Shown here piece after piece: positions 11,667 through 22,370 of a DNA stretch of 64,000 nucleotides. The stretch covers positions 6,830,891 through 6,894,890 of the forward strand of contig OY744461.1 of the NCBI GenBank assembly GCA_963556145.1, given 5' to 3'. The position numbers and the translations under genes were made by a program. The stretch comes from Hygrocybe punicea. Taxonomy: Eukaryota > Basidiomycota > Agaricomycetes > Agaricales > Hygrophoraceae. How positions within the stretch are numbered: the first letter of the stretch is position 1; the number at the start of each line of letters is the position of its first letter. The notes beneath the pieces were generated by a model. The model made no database searches and was not told the DNA's origin. It was given only the letters and a program-made list of their open reading frames with translations.

Positions 11667-13576
11667 GTCGAGGGGACTAGGTGGGAAGTACTGCCTGCTT
11701 GGTTGTCGTTCTGTGTGAGAATGTGGGGGGGTGGGTCGACGGGGGCGACGAGTGGTTCGTCTCCCCATGCTCGAGAGGGTGGGATGGAGGTGGTGTGATG
11801 TGGTGGTGGTTGCTTCTCGAAATTGATAGTGGTTTGTCGGGTGGGTCTGGACTGGTGCCTGGAGGAGGAGGAGGGGGGGGGGTTGGTTGCGTGGAGGGGG
11901 GTTCAGTGGTAGGTCGAAGATGGAGTGGGGAGGGGAGTAGTGTCGTGCAGCCGGGGAGAGAGGGGGGAGCGGGTAGGGAGAACGCTGTCTGTTCGGGATC
12001 GTTGAGTCGAGATTAGTAGGGGGGTGACGGTCGGATCGTGTTGGGGGGGTGGCAGTGGTGGAAGGTAAGGAATTGGGAGCTTTGGGGTAATTGTCGGGGT
12101 ACGGGGATTGGGTCCATTTTTCGGCCGTGGGGAAGTAAGGTAAGAGGTTTTCCGGATTGCGATTATCCGCGTCTTTACATTTTTGGGTGAATGTAGGACA
12201 GTTACGGTCCCAGCTAGTGTGACCGCGTTGCCTGCAGGGAGTGCAGTAGGGGCGTGAGGGGTTGTCGCAGGATGAGGTTCGATGGTGATCTCCACATGTG
12301 CCGCAGGTGTCGATATCCGCTGGGCATCGTGCTGCGGTGTGGTTCCATTGATGGCATCGGAGACAGCGTAAGGGTTCTTTTTTGCATTTATTGGCGTTAA
12401 TTCTTTTGTGGCAGACGTAGAAGCCGTTCGCTAGAATTTTGTTGGCCGTTTCGGGGGAGTTGAGGGCGAATATGGCGTGGCCACACGTTTGGTTGGGTGA
12501 GCAGCGGTCCTTTGGTTTAATCCAGTTGGCTCGTTTTATGGAGTTTTCAGGTAGGTTGTTGGTTTCTTCGATTTCCCTGAGATGTTCAGGCATTTCTGGG
12601 TCGAAAGTTAGTGGGATGAAGAATGCTAGGATGGCGTAAGTGCGGCGCTTGATTGAAGCGTTGTGTCCAAAGTTGGTGAGGAAGGTGGTGAGGTGTTGGT
12701 TGTTGTGTAGCCATAGAGCGGTGTCGTTAGAGTTAGCCTCCAGTAGTATACCTCCATTTCGTAGTCTGGTGACGCCTAAGAACTTGGATGTAGGAGGGGG
12801 GGCTGTGGATTGGAGGGCTGCGTTGGCTTTTCTGTTAGTTTTGCTAGGCTGATATCTAGCGCCTTTTTTGTTTCGGGCGAGTCTTCGACGTCGAGGAGGA
12901 ATTGGCGGGCTTGTAGCTGTTCTTTGGCTGTTATGCGTGGGTCTTTATGAGTGAGGGTGGGATGTGAGTTTTGGGATAGTACTGTGTCTTTGTATGATGT
13001 GGTAGTGGATTCGAGCGTGGTCGAGGTTTTGGTGAGGTTTGCTACCGCTTGTTGTAGTTGGGTTTTGGCGTCTGTGAGGCTGGTTTCGATGTGCTCTGTA
13101 ATTTTTCCTGAGATGGTTTCCAAAATGGGTTCCATCGCACGTCCGAGGGAGTCATGAAAGTCTCCCGCCTGTCGTTTAAGCTCAGTTGTAATGGCATCGA
13201 CCAAAGTGTCAGTTCTGAGGCTAATTTCTATGGAGTCCAAGAGAATAGCTACCGATCGGATGGCGTTGAGCGTGGTGGGTGTGATGGGGCAATTTTCCAT
13301 GGTGGTGATTTGTATAAGTATGTCCGAAAGTGTGGGGATGTCGAGGTGTTGTTCGTGGTGGAGGAGTGAGTTGGTGGTGAGGAAGTTGACGGCTTGTGTT
13401 TTGGTTTCTGGTTCAGTTTGCGGGGGTGCATTGTTGACGAGGTTGTGTTCTCGTGTAGCGGCGGTTCTCGCTGCCCTTGTTTCTGGGGGGGAAAAGATTA
13501 CCGTTTGTGGCAACTTACCGCGTTTGTTTTTGGATGGACCCTCGTTGGTGGTTGTCCATTGCTGTATGCCGCTCAT
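11664..13576 (-). pseudogene. LINE ORF1: gag-like protein with three CCHC-type knuckles
   Basis: This nucleic-acid-binding protein would package the LINE RNA. The ATG is at 13574-13576. The first 260 or so residues are polar and contain a predicted helical stretch (LTDAKTQLQQAVANLTKTST). After a frame change in a run of seven G at 12796-12802 the protein continues through TCGHAIFALNS to three knuckles: CLRCHQWNHTAARC, CGTCGDHHRTSSC and CTPCRQRGHTSWDRNC. A long Pro/Ser/Arg-rich tail follows. One more C in that homopolymer would join the two frames, so this may be a real one-base deletion or an assembly error. The stop overlaps the ORF2 start as TAATG. Confidence 0.82.
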
Positions 13577-13712
13577 GTCTCTTACTTTTAGTCTAATATA
13601 GTGTGGGTTGTGCTAGTATCAGGGGTGGTATAATGAAGTGCCCGAACTTATGCTGAGGACTCTTTTGGGGTCCCAGCCGGGGTACCACGCGGTAAGAGTT
13701 CAAGGACCGTCC

Positions 13713-13725
13713 TCTCCATGACCTT
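13713..13725 (+). repeat. LINE target-site duplication, right copy
   Basis: TCTCCATGACCTT is identical to 7198-7210. Dispersed repeat A resumes directly after it with GAATGCTACACAACAGAT. Confidence 0.9.
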
Positions 13726-14115
13726 GAATGCTACACAACAGATTACCACATGAAGAAAGCCATGCTTGACCTCAAGGAGGATGCTCAAAGACTCTGAGCA
13801 TAAATAGCTAATTGTTACATTTTTCAACTCCACAACTCCGATTCCGACTCCGCTACCCATGATGACGATTCCACTTTACCATACCTTCCTTTTTTGTTCC
13901 CCTTTACCTTTTGTCTTCTTTTGGACATCATTGTTTATTCTTGTTCTTGTTCTCTTTTCATCCTTTCTTCTAGAACAATCCAGACCGACCATGGCCACAT
14001 CCTCACGTTACCTTGCTGTACCCGAATAATCTCCTTGCCGACGGACATCATCGCTATTGTCTTTTCCCTCGCCCTGACATATTGTTGACTTCATCCCACG
14101 ACAAACCGATTCACA

Positions 14116-14286
14116 ATGGCTGTACTCCCGACACAGCTAATTACCGTAATCATCATTGGCAGCATCGCCATCACCTTCCTCATCGGTTTTTACCTTGTTA
14201 TGATCTATGTTTGGCATCGGTACCGAAACCCTTCTGCCATCGATACTTCCGACCTCCACCTCAACAATATCTCACCACGTAATTGA
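14116..14286 (+). CDS. 56-residue single-helix membrane ORF inside LTR-like element, unknown
   Basis: ATG to TGA, reading MAVLPTQLITVIIIGSIAIT and then a hydrophobic helix of about 22 residues (to near YVWHRY) followed by a polar tail. The inverted second copy (about 33960-34130 on the minus strand) keeps the same start, length and stop, with only substitutions (for example Leu to Pro in the helix). No family was recognised. It may be a chance ORF preserved because both copies are young; coding is not proven. Confidence 0.3.
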   Translation: MAVLPTQLITVIIIGSIAITFLIGFYLVMIYVWHRYRNPSAIDTSDLHLNNISPRN

Positions 14287-14492
14287 CAATTGCCAATCTT
14301 GGATATTTGGTTTCCATATTCATACCCTGTGCCTACCATTATCCTCCCTGACGATCCGACGACATTCCTCACCTGCATGCATGCCCTGAACAATCCTCGA
14401 TCACAGGACATTTCACTGTTCCCTCCAATCCGATCATTGCCAAAGCACATACCTTCAGACTTCGACCACAGACCATACGACTTCCCAATACA

Positions 14493-15026
14493 GTGAACCG
14501 ACCCCTATCATTTATTGTTCACACAACATCGCCTCAATGCAGTACCCGACATCTTATTCCCACAGCTTGTCACTCGTGCCATGACTCGAAACCTGGACCC
14601 ACATTTATTTATCCTTTTTCATCCATAACCTTGATACCTCCCACACTCGTTTACAACAATACCCTTTCTTGGACGAATATCGACATCAGGTGGACCGTAT
14701 TGTTCCACAGACAGGACAAGACATTGCTCCTCGATACGTCATCGACACAGACATCATCATCCGGTACAGCTTATGCTGTTCACATGTCTGACCTCGACTA
14801 TCCCACCATCCTAGTTGGTTTTCCCTCCATACATTCCTTTGTTTTCCTTTATACCGACCTTGTCGCTATGTCCCCGCTACCTCAAGACACTCTCATCACC
14901 AATCCTACACTGGACGATACCCATCTTCGACCCGACCGTACAATGCACTTGCCAAACTGCGCATTTGCCTGTTACAGCAAGTGTAGACCCCGAATAGGCA
15001 ATTCTGCACATCACATGATCCGATGA
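14493..15026 (+). CDS. 177-residue ORF inside LTR-like element, unknown
   Basis: Open from 14493 to a TGA at 15024-15026. Segments such as HDSKPGPTFIYPF, LVYNNTLSW, FHRQDKT and TSSSGTAYAV are shared with the minus-strand ORF of the second copy (24290-23691). The two differ at roughly a quarter of positions yet both stay open. No domain was recognised and no start context supports it strongly. It could be a real small protein of the parent element or an accident of pyrimidine-rich DNA. Confidence 0.28.
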   Translation: MNRPLSFIVHTTSPQCSTRHLIPTACHSCHDSKPGPTFIYPFSSITLIPPTLVYNNTLSWTNIDIRWTVLFHRQDKTLLLDTSSTQTSSSGTAYAVHMSDLDYPTILVGFPSIHSFVFLYTDLVAMSPLPQDTLITNPTLDDTHLRPDRTMHLPNCAFACYSKCRPRIGNSAHHMIR

Positions 15027-15560
15027 CAAATCATCCGAGTCATCTGGACCCCCTCTGTTCCTCAATGACACCCGGGCCTCCAGTTGGATCACAAGAACAT
15101 CGACATGAGGACGCCTCATGACTGCCTCATAGTGAAAACATGGTGTAGTTGGACATGTTGTAGCTTCATGGTTGGATTCCCATTTACCTCCCCTCAAGTC
15201 CATTCACTATATCTACTGTCCTTGTTGTTGGTTCGGACTTTTTCTTCTTTCTCTTCCTTACGTTTAGTCTGGTTCTTGGGGCAGACTCATCTTGTTTTGG
15301 GTAACCCCCACGGCTCGCAATGACATTAGACCTTGACCCCCCCTTCTTAGCAGTGTTGTCTTAGCTGTAAGCAACAATGAAAACTGCTCTCCTCTCCTCT
15401 GGAATCCGATCCCTAGTTAAGTTGATTGTTGCCGGAGCCCGCTGCAGAAGCGATCCGTAACACTAATACTAGATTTCTATTTTTACAGTGTCTGATATCA
15501 TGGTCTGAAAGTTGTGTAAGGTCAGTGTCTCTGGAACAAGAGTTGCCTGTAATCATTCCA

Positions 15561-16260
15561 TCATGATACCATACTTGTTTCTGTGCAGTAATAATACGTG
15601 AGGAAATGATATTGACCATGATATACAATGCCTCTAAGTTCTAATGTCTTTGTGTCAGTCTTTGAAACAAATTCTAATTTATGACTAGTTTCAATGTTTT
15701 TAAATGGATACTCTAGAATAAGAATATGTGGTGCTTCATTATAAAATACAAGTTGATTCATTCTGCTGTTGCAATCAGGACATCTTCTATTGGTTTTTTG
15801 TGACAAGGTATCAACCCACTTCATTATAGACTGTATAGACTGTTTAATGGTGTCATCAGCATGTAACACATAGCCTAGTCTGTCATCAATGGGTTCTTCT
15901 GCAAAGTCACATTGAGAACATTCATGTTGAGAAGAGGCTACAATGTCATTGACTTTAAACAACTCCATAGCCAGATTTGCAACACTGATGCCCACAGTGC
16001 CTGTAGGAAAGTCTGTGGGATTCATGTTATGCAGTGTAGTTCTAAGGTGATCTCTTAGTTGTTCAAATGCTACATTTTTGTGCAACACCTCAGAAAAACC
16101 ATGAGACAATGTGCTCAAATGATCATTCATGCTTCTGAATACTGTGGACCACTCTGCATGATTGTCTTGCCACAGATTGAACAAAATCACCAACAATGAG
16201 TCATATGCACAGCTGTAGTCATTTCTATCCCAGATCAGTCCAGCTGGAGAGTTAATGGTC
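15561..16260 (-). pseudogene. USP-like cysteine protease domain at the Helitron C-terminus
   Basis: This domain is the last part of the Helitron coding sequence. GLIWDRNDYSCAYDSLLVIL resembles the Cys box of ubiquitin-specific proteases (catalytic Cys in SCAYDS). Two CxxC pairs (HECSQC near 15920 and RRCPDC near 15780) fit the zinc finger of the USP fold. GIVYHGQYHFLTYY near 15640 resembles the His box. The domain stays in one open frame with the end of the helicase. It could instead be another papain-like fold such as OTU or Ulp1, but the paired CxxC motifs favour USP. Confidence 0.62.
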
Positions 16261-19200
16261 TGTTGCTTGCTTGTGGATCCTTTGGTGACATGGTCTTTGG
16301 TGATCCGAGGCCTTTTAGCTACTGGTTCATTGTTTGTGTCCAGTGAATGTTTTTGGGTTGAACCAATAGCAACTGAGCCTTTCGCTGGAACAAATGATGT
16401 TACAATTACAGCTGCTTTCTGTTTGCCTTTGCATTTTTGAACCAATTGCCATGGGCTATCAGGGATTGGACAAGCCAATATTAGTGGATCAGTTGGTGAC
16501 CATTTAATGGCATTATCAGTTTTGGCAGGAACATAGTGAATTCCCTTCCATTGCTGAAAGTGGCGAAGCATAACAGAGCATGTACCAGCGTCAATGTGTT
16601 CAGGTAAAGCACCTTCATATCTGATCCTGGTAATCTCATCCAGCAATTCTAATTCTCTAAATTCTTGTCTAAGATATCCAGAACAACCTCTGATGATCAC
16701 TTTAGTGTCAAAGCCTTGAATTATTACAGTTCCAGCAGCAGAGGCACTTCTAGACAATGAAGAATAATATGACATGTGGTTGAAGCAACTGTTTAAATGC
16801 ACAACATTGAATGGACATGTTTTTCCTTGAGCAGCATGAGCAGTCATTGCAAAGTTAGGAAGCACCCAGACTTGTTATCTCTCAATAGATTCCTTCAGGT
16901 CACTGGGAAATACACACTGAATTGTCTTGGTGTTTTTTACAATGGGCACAACATTGTCAGGGAGTCCTGGAATCTGCACCAGCTCTGGAGGTTTGTCTAG
17001 TTCAACAAACAAGGTGTCAAGTACTCTTTTGCCATGACTTGCTTTTATTGACTGCCAGCCAACAACAAATCCTTCTTGTCCTTTTGTAATGCAGAGCTCA
17101 GTGGCATCATTGTTGCGAAGCATCACAGGCATACCAAGACACAATGAGAGTTTCCCAGCAAAGTTATCAGTGGCAGCATGTCGCACTTTCCATATCTCTC
17201 TTTGTGTATCAAAATCTATGTCACTGGCTTGATGTACTGCTTTAGATTTGAACTGTGACTTGTTTCTCACACTAGACTCCTTGTCTTTTCCCCATTTGTC
17301 AATGGAATAGAAGTTAGTCAAGTTTTGATTGGTATCTGAAGCAAATCTTTCACATCCAAGCTGGTTGATCTGATCCTTTTGTGAGTGAATGCCACATATG
17401 ATAGGAACATTTCTAAAATTTTTGGGGGCAATGTTGGGCTGGTCTGGACATTTGCCTGCAATTCTGGTTCTCAAAAATTGAATGTCCTGTGCAGTACATT
17501 TGCCATAGTGCATATTGACAAGGGTGGTTCTGAACAATGCATCCTCAGCTGTTTGTGTCCTCTGTCTCATGTTTTCTCTGAGAATCACAACTGTGGTCAC
17601 TTGATGCCAGAGTGCTTTTCCAATTGCAGTTTCCTGAGAGTGTGTTGTCAAGGCTGATGTGATCTGAGTGCCAACTGTGCCACTGTGCAATGGTGCACCT
17701 CCAACTGGTGGTAACTGTGCAAAGTCTCCAGCAAATATCATGTTGATTCCACCAAATGGGATGTCATGTATATTCAAAGCTTTGGCAAGTCTGGCACTAA
17801 TTTTGTAGAGATCATGACAAGACAGCATTGAGACTTCATCAATGAAAATATAGTCAACTCCTTCTACCTTTGAGCTGAGCAATACCCATTGCTTCATTTC
17901 TATTTGACATGTTTGGATTGATGCCCAGGAAGTAGTGATAAGTTGAGCCATTTTGCAGAGCTGCAGATGTACCAGTAGGACCAAGAATAACAAATCTGTG
18001 AGACTCATGTACATTGTCAAAGAAATCAACAACTGCTTTGATGACTTGTGATTTTCCAGTGCCAGCCATTCCAGCAATATTCATTTTCAACTGCTCACTG
18101 CTGGGAGATGAAGCATGATTTGCAATAATCCTAAAGGCTCTTTTCTGCTCAATGTTCAAAGCTGAATTTTCTAACTGTAGCATCAATTAGCTTTGGTCGC
18201 TGTGCATTTTCAGCTCTGAATGTTTGCATCAAGTATGATTGGTCCACAATCATCACATCATTTTCATTCGGATCAGTATATGTTTTGTGTGAAGTAGACT
18301 TTGAGTTTGCAGGAATGTGTTGATTTTGATTTCTCTCATCCAATATATCTTGTCTTTGTTCTTGAACCAGTTGTTTCCATTTAGTACCAGGTTTATTCAT
18401 TTCAACTTCAAGTGGAGCGGAATTTACAGTAATAGAACCATCTGGACATGGATCAAGCCAACCAATGTTTCTGACAATGTTATCAGTGGCATCCATTTGA
18501 GCTTTGATCAGTCTACCATGTTGACCAAGTTCAGAATATTTGTTAGTGCCATAATCTGCATTGTTTTTGTCCTGCTCATAATTGTCATCTCCAAAGTCAC
18601 CACCAGTTTGAATGTTGTCATCATCCAAGTGTGAAATCATGTCTGAAGTCATAAATTGAGGACAAGTACCATCTAACACGGCTCCTTGTCTAAGCTGAGC
18701 AGAATAGTGATCTCTGGCATCAAGGCATTCATATCTCAGATTAAAGTTGTCCATAATTTCTAATTGTCTATCAGTGAATTCATGATCAGTGAATGCTTCA
18801 TCCCATGATTCCAGTTCACTTTTCAGGTCATGACCAGATCTCCATGATTTGAACAGAGTGAGCATTGTGATGCAATAGTATTCTCTGTCTCCTCTATCAT
18901 GTCTGGGCAATGAACCACCAACAATCTTCTTGAACCAGCTCAGTGCTATCACAGTCATTGTCCTCTGAATCACATTCTATGAAAGTGTCATTATCTTTGA
19001 TATTCAGATCATCAGATTCTATGCTCAAGTCATTACTGGTAAATACATTAGATCTTGAAGTTTCTTTGTGAGTTGCAGTTTGTGGCTCAGATTCCAAGAC
19101 ATCTAACTCATCATCACTGTTTATTTCATCATGAGCTTTTTGAATGTTTCTCTTGACTCTTTCTGCACCCTGTACCCATTCATATAAATTCATGTCTTCA

Positions 19201-21909
19201 TAATGAGCTGGTCTGTAAATATAGTCATGCACAGCAGATAGTCCTATGAATTTTCCTTTTTGATTGTGAAGTACAACTTTTTCAGAGTCAACTTGAATGT
19301 CATTATTGTAATCTGGATTCCAAGCCTTTTGGACTTCTCTCACATAATTTCTCCAATAAACAGGAATGAATTTATGACTGGTATAATGGTCAGGGTTGCC
19401 AAGAAGATATATTGAAGCCATTGGACCACCAATCTCAAGTTTTGCAGTCAAAGCATTTATGATTTGGGTGATGAGTTTTCTAGCTTTGTCCTTTCTTTTT
19501 ATAGATCCACCAAGCATTTCTGAGTTTCTATCTAATATACTTCTGATGGTATCAAATATACTATATGTTTTCAATCCAGACTTTGTAATACAGTCAGAAA
19601 CATATGCTACAATGGCTTTGATTGCAGTACCAGAAAGAAGACTTGTAATATCAGAATTGCAGCAAAGTTTAAAAGTCATAAGTGGTGTCAATGTATTGAT
19701 CCAAGCTTCACCCTTTTTCATATTCAATGCACCAGTTTTTGGATCTACTTGTGTTGATTCAAACTAGCTTTGCATTTACCATGTTTGTTCATGTAACTGG
19801 GTCTATCTTTCCTCTGCACTTTCTCAGTATTTGAACTATTTCTGCCACAATTGTGAACATTGGAGCATAACATCAAATGATCAACAGTTTTTGCAAATCT
19901 GTCCCACCATGAATTGACCTGTTTGCAATCATTACAATTGTTGTCACTGTTCACATCATGCTGAAGTGTACACATAGGTGGGGGTGCTTCAGGCAGAGTC
20001 TGAGTGGGATCCTTATCGTCTTCTTCTTCAGACTTATGGTTGACTTTAGCTTTGACTTCATCCATTGTTCCAGTTATGAATTCACCAATGTGCACACTTT
20101 CTAGATATTGAACAAAAGCTTGTTGAAAATCTGAATTTGGATCCATTATTCTATCTCTGATTTCCTGAGGTGACACACATCCTTTGAACCATAGTAGCAT
20201 GTGCATGTGAAGTGTGAGATGTCCTTGTTGCTCTACTGTGCCATAGTATGCCTTGGTGTCACCATAAAAGCCAGAATGGTTTGATCCAACACCAAGAACA
20301 TGTTGGATAAAAAGTTCTACCATAAAGTGAAAGAATCTAGCACCAGCCACTGGATTTTCTGCAATAAGTCTGTATCACTCATCATATCCTCTAAGCTCTG
20401 GTGTGAAAGTTTCTTTGCTATCAGCAAAATATAATGACAGTGGATGCATGTTATCAGCTAGTGAAAATGTGATAAACCATGAAGGCACACCTGCAAAGGA
20501 CATCAGAGACCAGACTTCATTTCTCATGTATTTCTTGCTTGTGAGTGATCCTTTGACATGACTGCCTACATGATCAATATCTTTGATTAATTGGAAACAA
20601 AGTTTCTCTTCATCTGTTTCTGGAGTGACATGTTCACCATCTTCCATTTTCCTGGCAATATTATTCAAAACTCCAAGATCCACATCCATTAATCTTTGTG
20701 ATATGTGTTCAAATTTTGCTTTTTCAGCTAATAAATAGCCAGCCATTGTAGACTCTTTTATTTGCTCATGGTTGAATGCAATCAAAGGAAAGTGTGGATC
20801 TTTTTGAAATCTCGTGTCATAGTACATTAACAGGTGTCTCTTGTGTTTGATTTCAGAAATCTTGCTTTGAATCAGAGAATGGCCAATTCCACCAAGTCCA
20901 TAGGAAAACAACCATGGCATCATTTGAGGGAACAACTGAGGATTATTGTAGATGGATTGTGGATCACTCATGTCCAATTGCCAGTATCTTTTTATTATCC
21001 ATCAAATGTTTCAAGGCAATGCCTTTTATGGCTTTGATACTTTTGGTTGAGTACTCTTCACCAGTCAGACTATGAACTACAAATGGACACATGCCTGTCT
21101 CAGTGCCTTCTTCCTTTTCCATGTCATTAACAGCAGTGGCTTCTGGGTTTTTGTTGACAAAGGATTGTCTGTACTCTACCACAACTGGTATGTCATTCTC
21201 AGGATATTGCTTCAAGTTTTCTTCTGAAATCTCCAAGTCAAAATAGTCACAGTGGTTCAGTTTCAACCAGTTCAAAGCAGTGGAAACTTTGTTTCTCCTA
21301 ACAAGCAATGGTGTTCTCTCAAAATCAGACTTGGTATGCTTACATGGTCCTGTATAGATGAATGCAAGTACTTGATCCAACTCATCGACAGGTGGGGGTA
21401 AAATGTCATAAATCTTAGGAGTTGGATTGGCAAATGTAATAGCATTGGTTCTCATCTTATACATTCCTGAAGAAACCCAGACAATGCATCTATTGTGTCT
21501 CACTCTAGCAATTAACAGTTGTTCTGCATAAGACAAATTAGTTAATTCATCTGGAATATTTCCAAGCCATAAACCATTTGCCAGAGACATAGCTAGGCAT
21601 TTTCCTCTCACCAAAGACTTGTAACACTTCTTGCAAATGCCATGGAGATCTTCATTTATTATAGGACTATCTGAAGATTGGATTGGATCATCAATTGAGA
21701 AGCACTCTTTGTGAGTTACACCACACTGTTTCAAAGAACTTAAGTTCAACTCTGTATAGCTTTGCAATTGCAGGACTGGTGTTAATCTTCCACAGACAGC
21801 ACAACCAGATTCAATGAATTTATTAGGAGAAGCATCATTACAGAATCCTGAAATGATAGTGTGTTGCAATTTTGCTGAAGGTGGATCAGGAGGAAATTGA
21901 ATGTTATCT

Positions 21910-22370
21910 CTATATGTTTGAACAGCAATCTGATTGATTTGTGCATGCTGCTCAGGGTGATTTATGGTATGTCTTCTAACTGCATTTAGTGTGTGTTGCA
22001 GATGCTTCTCATTATTATCAACTTTGAACTTTTTAACGGCTGCAAGATTTTGTGTTGCATGTTTCTCAGGATTTTCTAGATAAAGTTTCTGTACAGCTGC
22101 TGGATTTTGTTTTGCATGCCTCTCAGGATTTTCCAGATGAAATTTCTGGACAGCAGTCAGATTCTGTTTTGCATGCTTGGCAGGATTTGCCAGCTGATAT
22201 TTCTGTACAGCTGCTAGATTTTGTGTTGCATACTTATTAAGATATTGTGTTTTGAATGTTTGAACAGCCACAAGGTGTTGTTTGGAATGCTTCCCAGAAT
22301 TCTGACTTTTGAATTTATTAACTGCAATGATATTTTGGGTTTTCTTGTGACTTGCAATTGCTTCTTCATC
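21910..22370 (-). repeat. About eight 19-residue tandem repeats in the Helitron protein
   Basis: Units such as KHAKQNLTAVQKFHLENPE, RHAKQNPAAVQKLYLENPE and KHATQNLAAVKKFKVDNNE follow each other with a 57-bp period. All units keep the frame although the rest of the gene is broken. The units are basic and predicted helical, which suggests nucleic-acid binding, but no named family was recognised. Confidence 0.8.

Larger units (their letters stand above)
7211..13712 (-). mobile_element. LINE (Tad/I-like) retrotransposon, full length, minus strand
   Basis: This 6.5-kb non-LTR retrotransposon has its 3' end at a poly-T run (about 7209-7240, the complement of a poly-A tail) and its 5' end near 13712. 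It is bracketed by a 13-bp duplication, TCTCCATGACCTT. It encodes a CCHC-knuckle ORF1 and an ORF2 with endonuclease, reverse transcriptase, RNase H and a C-terminal zinc knuckle. RNase H in ORF2 is typical of the I group, including Tad-like fungal elements. The body is damaged by one nonsense codon and about three short indels, mostly in homopolymers. It sits in dispersed repeat A. Confidence 0.92.
13813..15462 (+). mobile_element. 1.65-kb solo LTR-like element, copy 1, with 5-bp duplication
   Basis: Starts TGTTACATTT and ends GATCCGTAACA, so it has TG...CA ends with 6-bp inverted tips (TGTTAC/GTAACA). It is flanked by an exact 5-bp duplication, CTAAT (13808-13812 and 15463-15467). The second copy, inverted, is 23336-34423. 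No internal region with gag or pol is present, so a solo LTR is the simplest reading, though 1.65 kb is long. The plus strand carries three open frames in the LTR sense direction (14116-14286, 14290-14496, 14493-15026) that have counterparts in the other copy. Confidence 0.8.
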
